Below are positions 52,801 to 64,000 of a DNA stretch of 64,000 bases, piece by piece. Location of the stretch: assembly GCA_020746105.1 (NCBI GenBank), contig CM036622.1, forward strand, positions 37,983,477 through 38,047,476, given 5' to 3'. Under the pieces are notes generated by a model. The model did no database searches. It was not told the DNA's origin and saw only the letters and a list, made by a program, of their open reading frames with translations. The translations under genes were made by a program, and so were the position numbers. Origin of the DNA: Trogon surrucura (lineage: Eukaryota; Chordata; Aves; Trogoniformes; Trogonidae). The number at the start of each line of letters is the position of its first letter. The stretch's first letter is position 1.

Positions 52801-55800
52801 AGCGACACCAGTACCTCTCCATCCCCGGTGGTGCTTGCACCAGTGATAATATAGAACTGCAAGAGCTGTACCTAGTGGCAGCTTCACGATCTCTGAGACC
52901 TCCTTTCTCATCTGTCACTCCTTCCAAGAAGCAGGCCCAGGCTTTCCCTTGTAGGAGGAGCTGCGATCCAGATGGTTTCCAGGGAGGTCACTAAGAGCCA
53001 TGGTGCTGTGGAGGTGTCATCAAGCAACGCTTGTGCCAACCAGTAAAACTCTCCTCTATAAATTGCCTCAATTTGCCAAAAGGTGCCCTGCATTTTTGGA
53101 ACTGGGTTTCAAACCACAAGTTGTTTTACATAGCACTTCCATGAATTTTCTTCACAGGAGCCTGGATATCCAGTGCTCCCAGAGACCACGGTAGTGTCTG
53201 CTTGCAGCAGGCTCCAGCTCATAGTCCGTGTCAGCTCTGCACATCCCACCTCTCCCTTCCTGTAGGATGGGCATTTTAACTCACCACCCTCTTCTGATGT
53301 TGAAGTCTTGGCTTCTACAGCTGCCTGTGTAACCACATCACTGGCTGCAATGTTTTTCATGTAGGTTTTCTGCTTGAAACTCCCTTAACTCCCTTCTGAC
53401 CAAAACCCACTGAAGATAACCTGTCATGAACAGGCACATAGAAGAACTGACAATGTTCATTAGTAAACCCCTAAACACAGAGATACTCATAAGTGCTATT
53501 AAATCAAGGAGTACTGCTAATGGCGAAGGCTACAGTGTCGGCATTCTTATGAAGATGTAAATAGTCAATACAAAGGGGTGGAAGATAAATGCCTCTAACA
53601 TGGAAGTAAGATTAAACCACCGCTTTGTCCCTGCTTAAAACTATACCAATAAGCAAAAGCATAAATCATGTTGCACTTCTATTAAAAATTATGTCAGTTG
53701 TTAGAGTCAATCAGGAGGAGATTTCCAGGTGATTCACTCATGAGTACGATTTGCTTGTCTTTGAAATGGTTGTTAGGCTGCCAATTGTATTAAAAAGAGG
53801 TGTTAGGGGAAAAAACCCAAGAACAGGGACAAGCTTCTCTGAACTGTCGTCTGCAATTTACCCTACCTCCTCCAAACCTGAAGGACTCTTTTCCATTGTT
53901 CTTACCAACCCAGCAATCTTCCAGTGTTTCATACCAGAGTCCTTTATATTCATCAAGAAGTTGATGGATGGGCAATAAGAATGGATAGCTGGGACTGGAA
54001 AACTCAAAATTAAAATCCCCAGAGTGGCAAGATGCCCAAGAGATTTATTTTTTCTTCTGTCATCCCCTCAACTGGTTTTCTTTTTGTGCCTGATTATTGA
54101 TTCCTGGAGTAGTTAATGGTGCAATTTATTTTGCAAATTGCAATTATTTCTGATCATTAATTTTTCTTCCTATTTATTTCATTAGTTAAAGCAGGAGACC
54201 TTTTGATCCAAAACAGTCTTCTTTAAAAAGAAGTGGCATATATTGGACTTCACCATGATCCTGCAAGATGCCTAGTCTTTTGATTATTACAGTAGGCAAC
54301 TGTGCTCAGAATTTTTGTGAAATTTGGCTTTGCATCATTAAAAAAAAACATGTTGCGATACTGATCTATAGGCCTGATCCATCACAAATTAGCAATAGCT
54401 CCACTGAAGTAAGTTGTAAACTAAGTTAACTAACGCGTGTGAGACTGGAATTGGGTCCACTATTTGCATCACCTTCAGAAAGTTTCAAAGCACGGGGAGA
54501 TGCAATGATGCTCTCATTCCCAAAAGGGACTGATTATACTGGCATGAAGCATAATGAGGAAAAGACCAGGACGTTTCCTCGCAGCATTATAGCGATACGA
54601 GCCATGGAGAAGAACTGTTTTGTATGTTTCCCAGCATAATGTGTCGCTGACAATGTTGCTAATATGCTATCAGGTACTAGTTGTAACTTTGGGTTTGGTG
54701 TTTGTGAATTTAACTTACATCTGTGAATTTAGTGATAACAACAAGAAAGGATGCAGATTGGAGAGCAAAATCAAAGTATTTACCACCTGCTGAGACATGC
54801 ATGTGTTCTTATACAATACACACGTTTTCAGCTAGAGTGCTGGTATTCTTTCTATACAGCAATAAAACTCTAGTATGCACAATTATGGCACAAATCCAAA
54901 AAGCTTCAGGTGAGAAGAGGAACACAACTGGATAGAGAGAGTGCCTATCATCTGGGGACTGAGATTTTCTGCTCTCCAGGAAGATAAAGTCGCAGCTGGA
55001 ATTCTCCTCTCATGTAGTGTGACCTTATACATACGCTTATAATATGCAGAGACACACACCTGCTCACGCACATGTGTGCACATAAATGCAAACCAGAAAT
55101 GTGAATGCACTCCTGGAACCAGACCAGAACACTAACACCTGTGGTTATCACCATTAAGCAACCTGCTATTTGGCATTTTGTTGCTTAAACGTAATCCAAA
55201 AGAGATGGACAATATACACAATATTCCATGAAAACATTCTCAATCACTGGCATGCACATGGAGTTACTCTACTGAGCTAATTGACAGAGTGCCAAATGCT
55301 GTTTGCACTTAACACATGAGTGACTCCGTTACTATGCAGTAAAGCTCACTGAACTTATGCCAGAGTTTTGCTGCTATTTGTGAGAATAGAATTTAGCCTG
55401 GAATCTTCTGTTTAATTAACTTTAAATCGCTAATGTCAGTCTTTAAACGTACAAAAAAGGTAAGGAATCTTTTATCGAATTTAATGCCTGGGAAGAGTTT
55501 GCACTGAGTATCCCGATAAATGCTGCCTCTCTTCACAACCCTGGGAGGAATCAGAAAATGATGTTCGAGGAGAGGGCAACACCTCGGAGCAGAGTAGGAT
55601 CTCACCAGGAGACTGTTGTGGACCTGGGTTTCAAAGGGAACGTCATTTGTAGAGAGCAGCATTTCTAGACATAATGTTGCAGTGATAATATGTCAAGATG
55701 AACATATTCAGGCATCATTTTGAGAATTCATTCTGAACTGGGCACAACGCAATGCAGAGTCTGTCTGCAGGAGGAAATGTTGCGCTTCAGCGCATGGAGC

Positions 55801-56495
55801 AGCGCTGCGGCAGAGGTGAACGGGGAAAACTTCAACCAAATTCTTCCTCCAGACAACTTGTCCGGTAACTGCTCCTCCAACGTCTGCCTCCCACCAGGTA
55901 TAGGTACTGGCGGCTTTAAAAACATATTAATTTACTGCCATTTTTGTCACTCAGGTTGCTTTATTTAGAAGTATGGAAAGCGGAAAGCAATATGCTGTTG
56001 TGCTGCCAAGCATTGACGTTGCGGGATCCAGCCATCAGACAGACCGAGCCTAAAGACTTTGAGTCAGGGTTCCTTCTTTCTGTATTTAATCATCTCCTTA
56101 GGGATTATATTCCAGATTGTATTTTTTTACACTGGACAGGCATCTATTTGGCATTTAATGTATGTCTGTTACTAGGTTTATGTTCTTGATTACGTCATTA
56201 TTACACCTCCCTCATTACATCTTGTCTTCAATTTAAAGTGCTAATAAGTAGTTAGTCTGAAGCCAGTAAGTAGGTATCTCTGTGGCATCATCACATCTGG
56301 GTTTCCTCTTACTGTGTTTAGTGGACAGGTAAAAATACGGGTTTGTTTTTTTTTATTTTCCAGTGAAAATAACCTGTCTCACTGCTATGACTTCAGTACG
56401 TCACATCAGAATAGTCTCCTTCATCTGTCCAACTTCTTTTATCTGTGCAGTTTCAGATGAGATAGACTGAGCTGCCCTTGCTATTTTGTTTGCAG

Positions 56496-57047
56496 AGTTC
56501 TCTTTCATTTGTACAGAGGAGAGAACTCAGTGCAGAGGATGCTACTGCCAGAAGACTGCCAGGGGGTGGCAAATGCAAAACCAGCACTCCAGTCACTCAG
56601 AGGATTCTCTTGCCTCCACTTTGGGTGATCATACCTGCTCTTTTCCTGTTTGTCCAGGTGTTTATGCCAGGTTTCCAGAGTCTCCTCACGAGAGCATGTG
56701 GAATGGCTGTGAGTCTACAGACAGTATCCCAGAGTCAGGTCTTTATTCTCTACGCATTTATTCGCCTGGAGCTGGCTTATCTTCAGTTGTATAAAACCAT
56801 AAACAAACTAATTTTCACTTGCTTCAGGTCAGGTTGGCTGTGGAACAGACGAAAGCTGATGTTTGTCACCGTGCAGATGGGCCTGCAGGTTGCCCCGTGG
56901 CCTGTCCCCCAGATACTTGCTCAGGGCAGAGAGAGGATGAAGCACTTGCTTGTGCAGGGGCATCTGCAGTGCCTGCAGAGAGCAAAACAGAGAGAAGAAG
57001 TGTTTGTCATGCAGAAGACACTGGCCACCAGGTGATGGCAGTTTCAG
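56496..57047 (+). other. Candidate non-coding or unknown exon (speculative)
   Basis: A stretch bounded by a good acceptor (GCTATTTTGTTTGCAG, AG at 56494-56495) and a strong donor (TTTCAG|GTAAGC after 57047). An alternative internal acceptor TTCACTTGCTTCAG ends at 56827. Two overlapping open frames pass through it, one still open at the donor. No protein family is recognised. A second candidate, 58295-58363, is described in the findings. Both could be chance matches to splice signals. Confidence 0.2.
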
Positions 57048-57664
57048 GTAAGCTAGATGCTGCAGTTGAGATGCTTGATTCTGCAAAAAGTCGTGTGTTT
57101 GCCTGGCTCCACATGAGAACTGTGGGAAGTAGAAGAGAGAGCAAAAGTCTGTGGCTGATCTTGCTGAATGGGACAGATGGCAACCCTTGCCAAAAATAGC
57201 TTTGCTAGAAGTAGAACACATGGTAAATTGCATTAATTTTAATAATTGCTTTTTATGCTTTGATAAAAACTGGCAAAGACCTAAAGGATCCTCTACCCAA
57301 GATAATTAGCATAGCTCTCCTTGACTGCTCCCCTTTGAGGAGAATACTGTTTTGAGGCTCTTATGGCTCACAAAATTGAGAAGGATGAGGCTGCCCACTT
57401 GTGCCGGGAAAGCGGAGTGCTTGGCTGTCTGTGAGACCCGCAGAGAAAACGGCTCAGCTGCTGAGAGATCAAGTAGCTTGAGGCCACTAAAGCAATGCTG
57501 AGTTTGGTCTATAAGGGACATGCTTGTCTGCAGCCTGGCAGCATCCAGCGTCTGTCTGCCCAAAGGATCTTGCAGAGTCACACTTTGAAGGCGAGCAGAT
57601 TCAGAGTCTTAAAAAAATTCAGCAAGAGCCTTTTTCTAAAAGGAAAGGCATGTTTTAAGATTTT

Positions 57665-57682
57665 TTATTATTATTATTATTA
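57665..57682. repeat. TTA trinucleotide microsatellite
   Basis: Six TTA units after a T run. Confidence 0.95.
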
Positions 57683-60600
57683 ATCAGCAGATACAGTTTT
57701 CTAGCTGCTGTAGGAGAAAGGGAACAGGCAGCTCCTTTGTCCACTGCAAAGGGGATTTTTGGTCTCCACAGTGCCAGATACAACTGTCACTTTGCCATCT
57801 GAAAAGGGATAATGGGAAGAGCGTGTCCAAGCTGGGCTAAAGGGCACTCTGGCTGGTAAAACATGCTGTGCATTCACTACCGCTTCTTGCAACAACACCT
57901 GGTCTGGAGCTAGGGATGCTTGACTCGGAAAGAAAGCCTCATATCAAAGCAAATTCCTCAGCAATGGTGCAGGGAGCGATGTCAGACAGCACCAGCACCT
58001 CGTTTCCACCAGCCATCTCACTGACTCTCTAAACCGGTTTAGTTTTCTGCCCAAATCAAAACGCAGAACTCCAGCTGCTGGCTGTGCCGGTGACACAAAA
58101 TTAGTTTCTAATTGATGCAGTTAATTCAGGGCATCTGTTGTTCAATCAGGTCTAAAATGATGTTTAATCACCTGAGGGATTTCGGAGAGCCAGTAACGCC
58201 TGCATTTCTTTCCAGTTCTCGGGAATACACAATGCACTTCCTACTCACACTGCTCCACATTTTTCACATGAATGAAATATATTCTCTTTTACAGCTAAAA
58301 AGTGTGCCTGTCAGTCCAGATCAGAGCCACTCCGGGATACAGCCACAAGCCTGTCAGACTCAGGTAGGCAAGAGGCCAATATCTAGGAGCGGTACTTGCC
58401 CCTGCTCAGTCGGCGAAACTCACTGGAACTGCAGTTTTGCCCCCAAAAGAGCACTGTGCGACTGCAACTGAACGGGGTTTTCTTCTTTCTACCAGGGCCA
58501 ACTTCAGGCAAACAGACAGGATTTGTGCCACCTAACAGCAGCTGAGGCAGCTCTGAGTGTGTGATAGAAATGCAGAAATATAGAAACATAGATGTGTCTG
58601 CATGCAACTAATGTCCCAAAAGAATACCTGAGCTAAAAAAAACATTGTTGGTTTGCAGGTGTGGTTTGGGTGCACTGGATGCTGGATGTTCAAAGTGCTT
58701 GGGCAGATAGCTTGAAAAAAATCCTGCTAATTCAGGTCTTCTCCAGCCACAGGGACTACAGAAGTGAGCAAACTCTTCCCTGTATGAAGGGTCTGCTCCT
58801 CTCAAGCGCTGTGTGGTTTGGTTTTTCCCTCCCCAAGCCAGAACTGAAGCCCGTAGGCAGGAGCTGGGCACGCTGGGGGATGCTCTTGCCCAGGGAGGAG
58901 GCAGCTGCTAGCTGGCAGGTCTGTGCTGCAGGAACCAGAGCCTCTGCACCCCAAAATGCCTCCTGCCTTTCCCGTGCCCTCCCCCGGCACCTCAAGGGTC
59001 TGGTTCTGGTGTGCATGTGTGGGTTATGCTACCAATGTTAGTTGTATTTGGTAATTTTTTAAAGCTCAGTGATTTAGATTGACAAATGTATTCTGATTCC
59101 TTAATATGTTTTCTTCACATCTTTGCTGTGTTTTTCCATAGAATTATTATGTTCAGCAGCTCAAGAAAAAACAATCAACAGCTAGAAGGTGTATGCCACT
59201 TCAAATTTTTGCACAGAATTACAATGCTTCTTTTGTTTGTTTTTCCCTATCTGAAAAAAAAATGTATTTGTCTCTATGCTTTCCTCACTGTCATGATCCT
59301 GTAGCTCCATGTTTAACCGGATAGTCCCATACCCCTCCTGTTTTCGTTGAAGTGTTTCCATGAAGTATACTGGGTCAGTCTGCCATGCTGCTGTTAATTT
59401 TGTTCCTGCCTTTTTTTCCTACAGCTGCACTGTTGTTTAACAGCCTCTTCACAGAGCACCTCGAAGGCTCTTGATGTTTGTATTGCTGCAAGGGCATAGT
59501 GGAGCCCTCTTCAAACAGTCGTCAGCTGAGAAACACTGTGAGAAGAGCAAAGAATGAGGGAGAAGTGGACATACTTGAGCAAACACAGCAAAAGGGATGA
59601 GATATTCTGGAGCTGCTGGGCTGAAACATTAGACTGCATCACAGGCAGCAGATGAGGACAAATTTTTGACTTTTCTTCAAACCTGTGGGTTTTCACTGTA
59701 ACTGAAGCTGAATGTCTCAGTGTGTCAGGAGATGAGAAATCTTAGAAACACCAACAGAATACCAAAAATGATGCAAGGAAACAGAGCTGATTCATTTTCT
59801 TGCCTTAGTAATCAAAGAAGTTGCTTTTGATAGCTTACTAGTGAAACAGGCTTTGCCATTTTCCTCCCAGAAAGTAGGAGCTCTACTTGAATCACTGTGA
59901 AGATGCCAAAACCATGCAGGTAGTGGGATGACTGCACAAACTGCATTTTAGGGCTGACCGGAGGTGAACAAGGCCCCACCTCCAGCACATATTAATCAGA
60001 GCCACGAGCCTATGCTTGTAGGTCCCTTAAAAGCAGAAACCTGGTTAGACACTGGTGGGACTTCTGAAAAGTGCCCAAGAGAGTGCTACTAAATCTATAA
60101 TAGTTAAGCTGACTTGAGCAGGCTTGTGTCATGGCAGACAAGTGATTCTGCAGCAGGCAATTAAAAGGATTAGATATTGGAATAAAAAGAGTCTGTACGA
60201 TGAGTGAGCTTTACTATCTGGGAGCTATTTCCAGCATGATGGATACAAAGTTATTTGAGCATGCTAAGCAGAACATTCCTTTTTTAATCCATCATTGGCA
60301 AGTTTCAGTCCTGACACTACGAGCAGGCTAGATTATTTCTAGAGATAGTGCCTAAATTTCTGTTTAGAGCCAAGTTTCTGGACTTGGACAGAGGGACAGA
60401 TTTGTCCTGCAGGCTCAGGGTGGATGTAGGCTTTCTGTTTTAGGAGGGGAGATCCTGAAAGAGTGCACAGATCTGCACTGAACCCTGTTCAAAGATTCAC
60501 AGTCATCCAAAGGGGAAGAGGGGAAGAAAAGACACTGACACCAGCCCTGCGGAAGGCTCTCTGCTCACTCCTAGAGTTTGGCTGCAGAAGGAAAGCCTGC

Positions 60601-63600
60601 TCATGATCAAGATTAAAAACATTATTGGGAATTTCTTGTGGACCTGAGTGCTGATAGTGCTTAAGAGCCATGAGAGCACAAGGATTCTTCACATGCAATA
60701 AATCGTAACACCTAATGAATTTGTCCATTTTCCCAAAAAAAATTCGTAGAATGGTCAAGCTGCACAGAATTTAAAAAAAATCCAGATCCAAACCTTCCCT
60801 GTCCCACATGCTCTAATTATGCTGCTCTGACCTCTGCTCCTTGGTTTATGTGCTAATCTCTGGGCCAGATCCGCTTTGCAGAATTGCTCATATTCTTTCC
60901 CAACTGCACCCAGTCACTGCAGCCCACCTTGTTTACTGTGTGCACCTAAATGGTAACCCTGAAATGTAATGGTGGGTCATATCTGAGTTTACTGACAAGT
61001 TTGCATTTTCTATAGCCCACCTGGACACGCAGAAGGGGAGGTCACTGCACAGGCTGCCTGAAAGGGGAACTGTGACCAGTGAACACAAGCGTACAGTATC
61101 CATACCTGAATACAAAATGTCTGATTAAAGTATTTCACACTGAAATGGAAAATACTGACTGAACAAGGATTATTCTGAACACAACACGAGTATTTCCTAC
61201 TCAATTGCACTTGAATTTTCTGAGCATTGGTGCTACAGATTACAAACATACCTTCCATCCTCCTGGAACAACCTCCAGAGGACTTGGGAGGCAGGAAGGA
61301 AGAATGTCAGACAAAAAACCTAAGGCAGAGCAAATGTGCTTCAGGTTTCATAAGCAGTTTAGGACCCAAAATGGGTCTGCAGGGTCGTATCTGGGCAGTG
61401 GTCTCCAGCCTAAATTCTGGGAAACCCTTATTACCAGAGTGAGCTTCTGCACTGGCTGCTGGTGGCTGCCTTTGTCTCTTTTAGTGTCACATCATGCTCA
61501 AGAGAACAGGGGTACTGCAAGACCTTGGAGGTAGGGGTTGTGATCCCTGTGAAAGTGTTTCAGAATTTGGGTCAAATTTTACTTGCCTTTCTGGTAGGAG
61601 ATGTCTGCCATGGCACCTATAACCAGGAGAGCAGACTCAAGTGACAAAGGACATTAATTTTCTTCTTTTAAAGGGTGAATAAAAGTTAAGGGATATCAAG
61701 TAAAGACAAGATGGGAAAATGGCTGATTTGAGAAGCATAATTGATGTGTGATCTTCTCTTAATAATCCCACAGAAACTGATTATCTCAGTTTACACAAGT
61801 TTAAGGCAAAACTTAAAAAACTGACGAGGCTGCAGTCATAACCATCACTTTAGAGGGAGATTATTCATATTATATTATAGGGAGCGGTGAATTACTAAAA
61901 AGCCCTCTTCATGTCTGCACTGCCGCAATTACTCCCAATTACTGTCAGTCACTCTTGTGAGAGATTTCTGCCGCTGTGTTTGCACCAGCAGCCTGATCTG
62001 TGGGACAGCACCACAGCCCCGGCCAGCCACATGCTGCTGGCCCCCAGCTCGCTGTGGCTGCCCTGGGGTTGCTATTTTTTTGGATCAGGGCTTATTCAGA
62101 ACACCAGCAAGGCTTTGCACAGGTGGGGATGCGTGAAGGGAGGTCAACACCGTCTCCTCTCACTGCTGTCACCTGCTGCATCCAGCCTAACTTCATTTGC
62201 CCTCAGCCTAGTTACAGCTCTGTCCTTTTGCTGGGGTGACCCATGCCAGGGCAGGTGGCACCTTCAGTATGTGTGCTTGCACTTAATCCCATCCAGAAGT
62301 GAATTGTCCACTCAGGCAAGCCCCTGTGTCTGTGAGGGGGTGCCAGCTCTGCAGTAGCTCCCCCCGCTTGGGCTGGGCTCCCCTGGCACAGTCTGCTAAT
62401 TACCTCTTTCTGTCACTGCTTTTTCCTCCCCTTCCCCTGTTGCTGGCTTGAGGAACTCCTATTAACCTGGCTGATTTCAAGACCATCAAAACAATTGTCT
62501 TGAGACTCCTCCAATTATTCATCCTGTTATATCTCTTCCAGCGTGGGAAAGCGGGAAGGAGCAGTTGGAGGACTGGGATCAGTTTTCCTCTGTGATCATT
62601 ACAACCCACCTCCCTGAAGACTCGAGCTGACAGGGTCATGAAGGCATTTATAGTACGCGATATGCCACAAATAACTCCTGCCACCAAATCCTCCTGCCTG
62701 CTGAGCCAAGCCTTGGCAATGGTTGTGGCCCCGGCTGCCCACCGGCCTCCTGCCACTGCAGAGGCTCAACTGCTTGCAGACACGGCCTTGTGCCCTGATC
62801 CAGGACACCTGCGTCCCCTCCCCATCTGCCAGTGACCCCCAGTGGGCACCACTGACACCCCGGTGCTTGCACTACTTTGGCTAGGTAGGGCATCTCAGAA
62901 ACTAAGTGTAACACACCATGTAACTGCAAGTAACTAGTGCAGAAATGCATTTTTTTTCCCCATTTGTTTTCATCTATAGGTGCCATATCACGACTGAAAG
63001 CAGACTCAGGCTTTTGAAAAAGGAAGTAAAACTCATTCCTAAATTTTTTCTTTGAAACCTCAGATTCTCATCCCCTGGGCACCCTCCTTTGGTTTTGGGA
63101 AGATCTGGGTATTGATGGGACAGAAGCAGCATGGCTCACACTTCCCTCTCAGATTCAGACTTTTAAGAAGAGCTTCTTATTAATGATGACAAACCAACCA
63201 CCAAAATCCAAGCACTTGCCATTATTTGGTGATTTTTTGCCATTATTTTGGTAAAGACTAGGAGATATGTGGCATGGCAGTGATTTACCTAGATGTTCCT
63301 GCTGCTGGTGACACATTTGCTTTTCTACGCTCAGATGCTGGAACTTGTTTTTGAGGTTTGTCCAGGGATAGAGGACAGGAGGAAGCCCTAGTTAGGTGAG
63401 GTTTGGTCTGCAGCATACAGAGCAGATACAGCCCGTGCCACGCTGTCACTGGACCTACCACATTCTCCCCTGAGAGGATGCCTCAGAAATGGATCTTCAG
63501 CCACATGGGCACAAGTGCAAGGAAATGTGGAGTTACAGCCTGACACAGAGGCAAGGGCTTGACTCCATGGAGCGACCCACTGGCGGGTCCTGAGGACCTA

Positions 63601-64000
63601 GGAGCAGCACTTTCTTGCTGGCTAAACTGATTTCTTCCACATATTTATTGAAGAGAGAAGGTACTGTCCCCTGCCAGCAAAACCACTGCTCAAATGGGAT
63701 CGTCTCATGTTAACCTCATGAACATCAGCTCAGAAAGTATGAAACTCCATTCGATCCAGGTGTTGGCTGCCTCTCGGTGTGTGGATGCTCCTGGGGACTG
63801 AAATCAAACCTCTGGTAAACCCTGGCTGGGAGCTGAATCTGACCAGCCCCCAGGGCCTGCGTGCAGGGTGGGCAATCCTCCGGCCCTTAGGACTGAGCGT
63901 CAGCTCTTGCCAGCGCCATTTACTGCAGCACTTTACCCATGACTTGCAATTTTCAGTTCTGTTTTGCACCACTGGAAGTCCTGGAGGGAGCACCAAGGCT

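Larger units (their letters stand above)
48404..64000. other. Right intergenic region upstream of C1QL3
   Basis: No recognised protein-coding gene. The first 6 kb are mixed composition with simple repeats. From about 55 kb GC content rises somewhat and longer open frames appear (126-185 codons near 56.5-57.2 kb, 148 codons at 61911-62357), without recognisable domains and often starting at TTG or GTG. RSU1, the next gene in mammals, was looked for as leucine-rich repeat exons on the - strand and not found. No CR1 or LTR element was recognised here, which is fewer repeats than in the left half. Confidence 0.65.

Noticed and set aside
56478-57035. 185-codon frame as a protein gene
   Set aside because: It begins at TTG, overlaps other long frames in the same interval and resembles no known family. 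Only the splice-signal observation is kept, at low confidence.
61911-62357. 148-codon ATG-initiated frame
   Set aside because: Length is within reach of chance in 64 kb, the peptide is Ser/Leu/Cys-rich with no domain, and no splice or promoter context supports it.
48404-64000. RSU1 exons
   Set aside because: RSU1 is the expected next gene by mammalian synteny, but no leucine-rich-repeat peptide of it was seen on the - strand. In mammals the gap to C1QL3 is tens of kb, so it probably lies outside the window.

Overview
The window is vertebrate nuclear DNA, almost certainly from a bird. It carries several CR1 non-LTR retrotransposon fragments with the octamer tail (ATTCTRTG)n typical of birds and other reptiles, a solo LTR of an avian ERVL-like retrovirus, and two spliced genes whose proteins are clearly PTER and C1QL3. 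In mammals these genes are neighbours in the order PTER, C1QL3, RSU1, with PTER and C1QL3 convergent, and the same convergent arrangement is seen here. I cannot name the species.

Layout. Positions 1 to about 15.4 kb are AT-rich intergenic DNA with CR1 fragments and simple repeats and no gene I can support. A CpG island at about 15.5-16.35 kb is the likely promoter and first exon region of PTER (+ strand). It is followed by about 11.6 kb of presumed 5' UTR intron, which holds a CR1 fragment and a complete solo LTR (26648-27418, 5-bp target duplication). The PTER coding sequence is complete in four exons (27987-28418, 30574-30839, 35124-35264, 38680-38890). Every junction is GT-AG and in phase, giving 349 residues with all six expected metal ligands. 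The 3' UTR runs to about 39.5 kb.

C1QL3 lies on the - strand. Its terminal coding exon is 42294-42473 and its first coding exon is 46981-47568, giving 255 residues (signal peptide, cysteine-containing N-terminal segment, 16 collagen triplets, C1q domain). A CpG island of about 2.8 kb covers its first exon, leader and the 5' part of intron 1. The presumed leader has no ATG for about 740 nt, carries three poly(dA) tracts, and a TATA-like box lies at 48264-48270. From 48.3 to 64 kb I see no recognisable protein gene. RSU1, the next gene in mammals, is not detected and probably lies beyond the right edge.

The two genes have unrelated functions. PTER is a soluble amidohydrolase-fold enzyme, reported in mammals to hydrolyse N-acetyltaurine. 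C1QL3 is a secreted neuronal C1q-family synaptic organiser. I found no bacterial-type system, CRISPR array or new gene cluster. The more interesting leads are the sense-oriented solo LTR just upstream of the PTER coding exons, the unusual C1QL3 leader, a possible unannotated spliced transcript near 55.9-58.4 kb, and a hairpin overlapping a PTER poly(A) signal.
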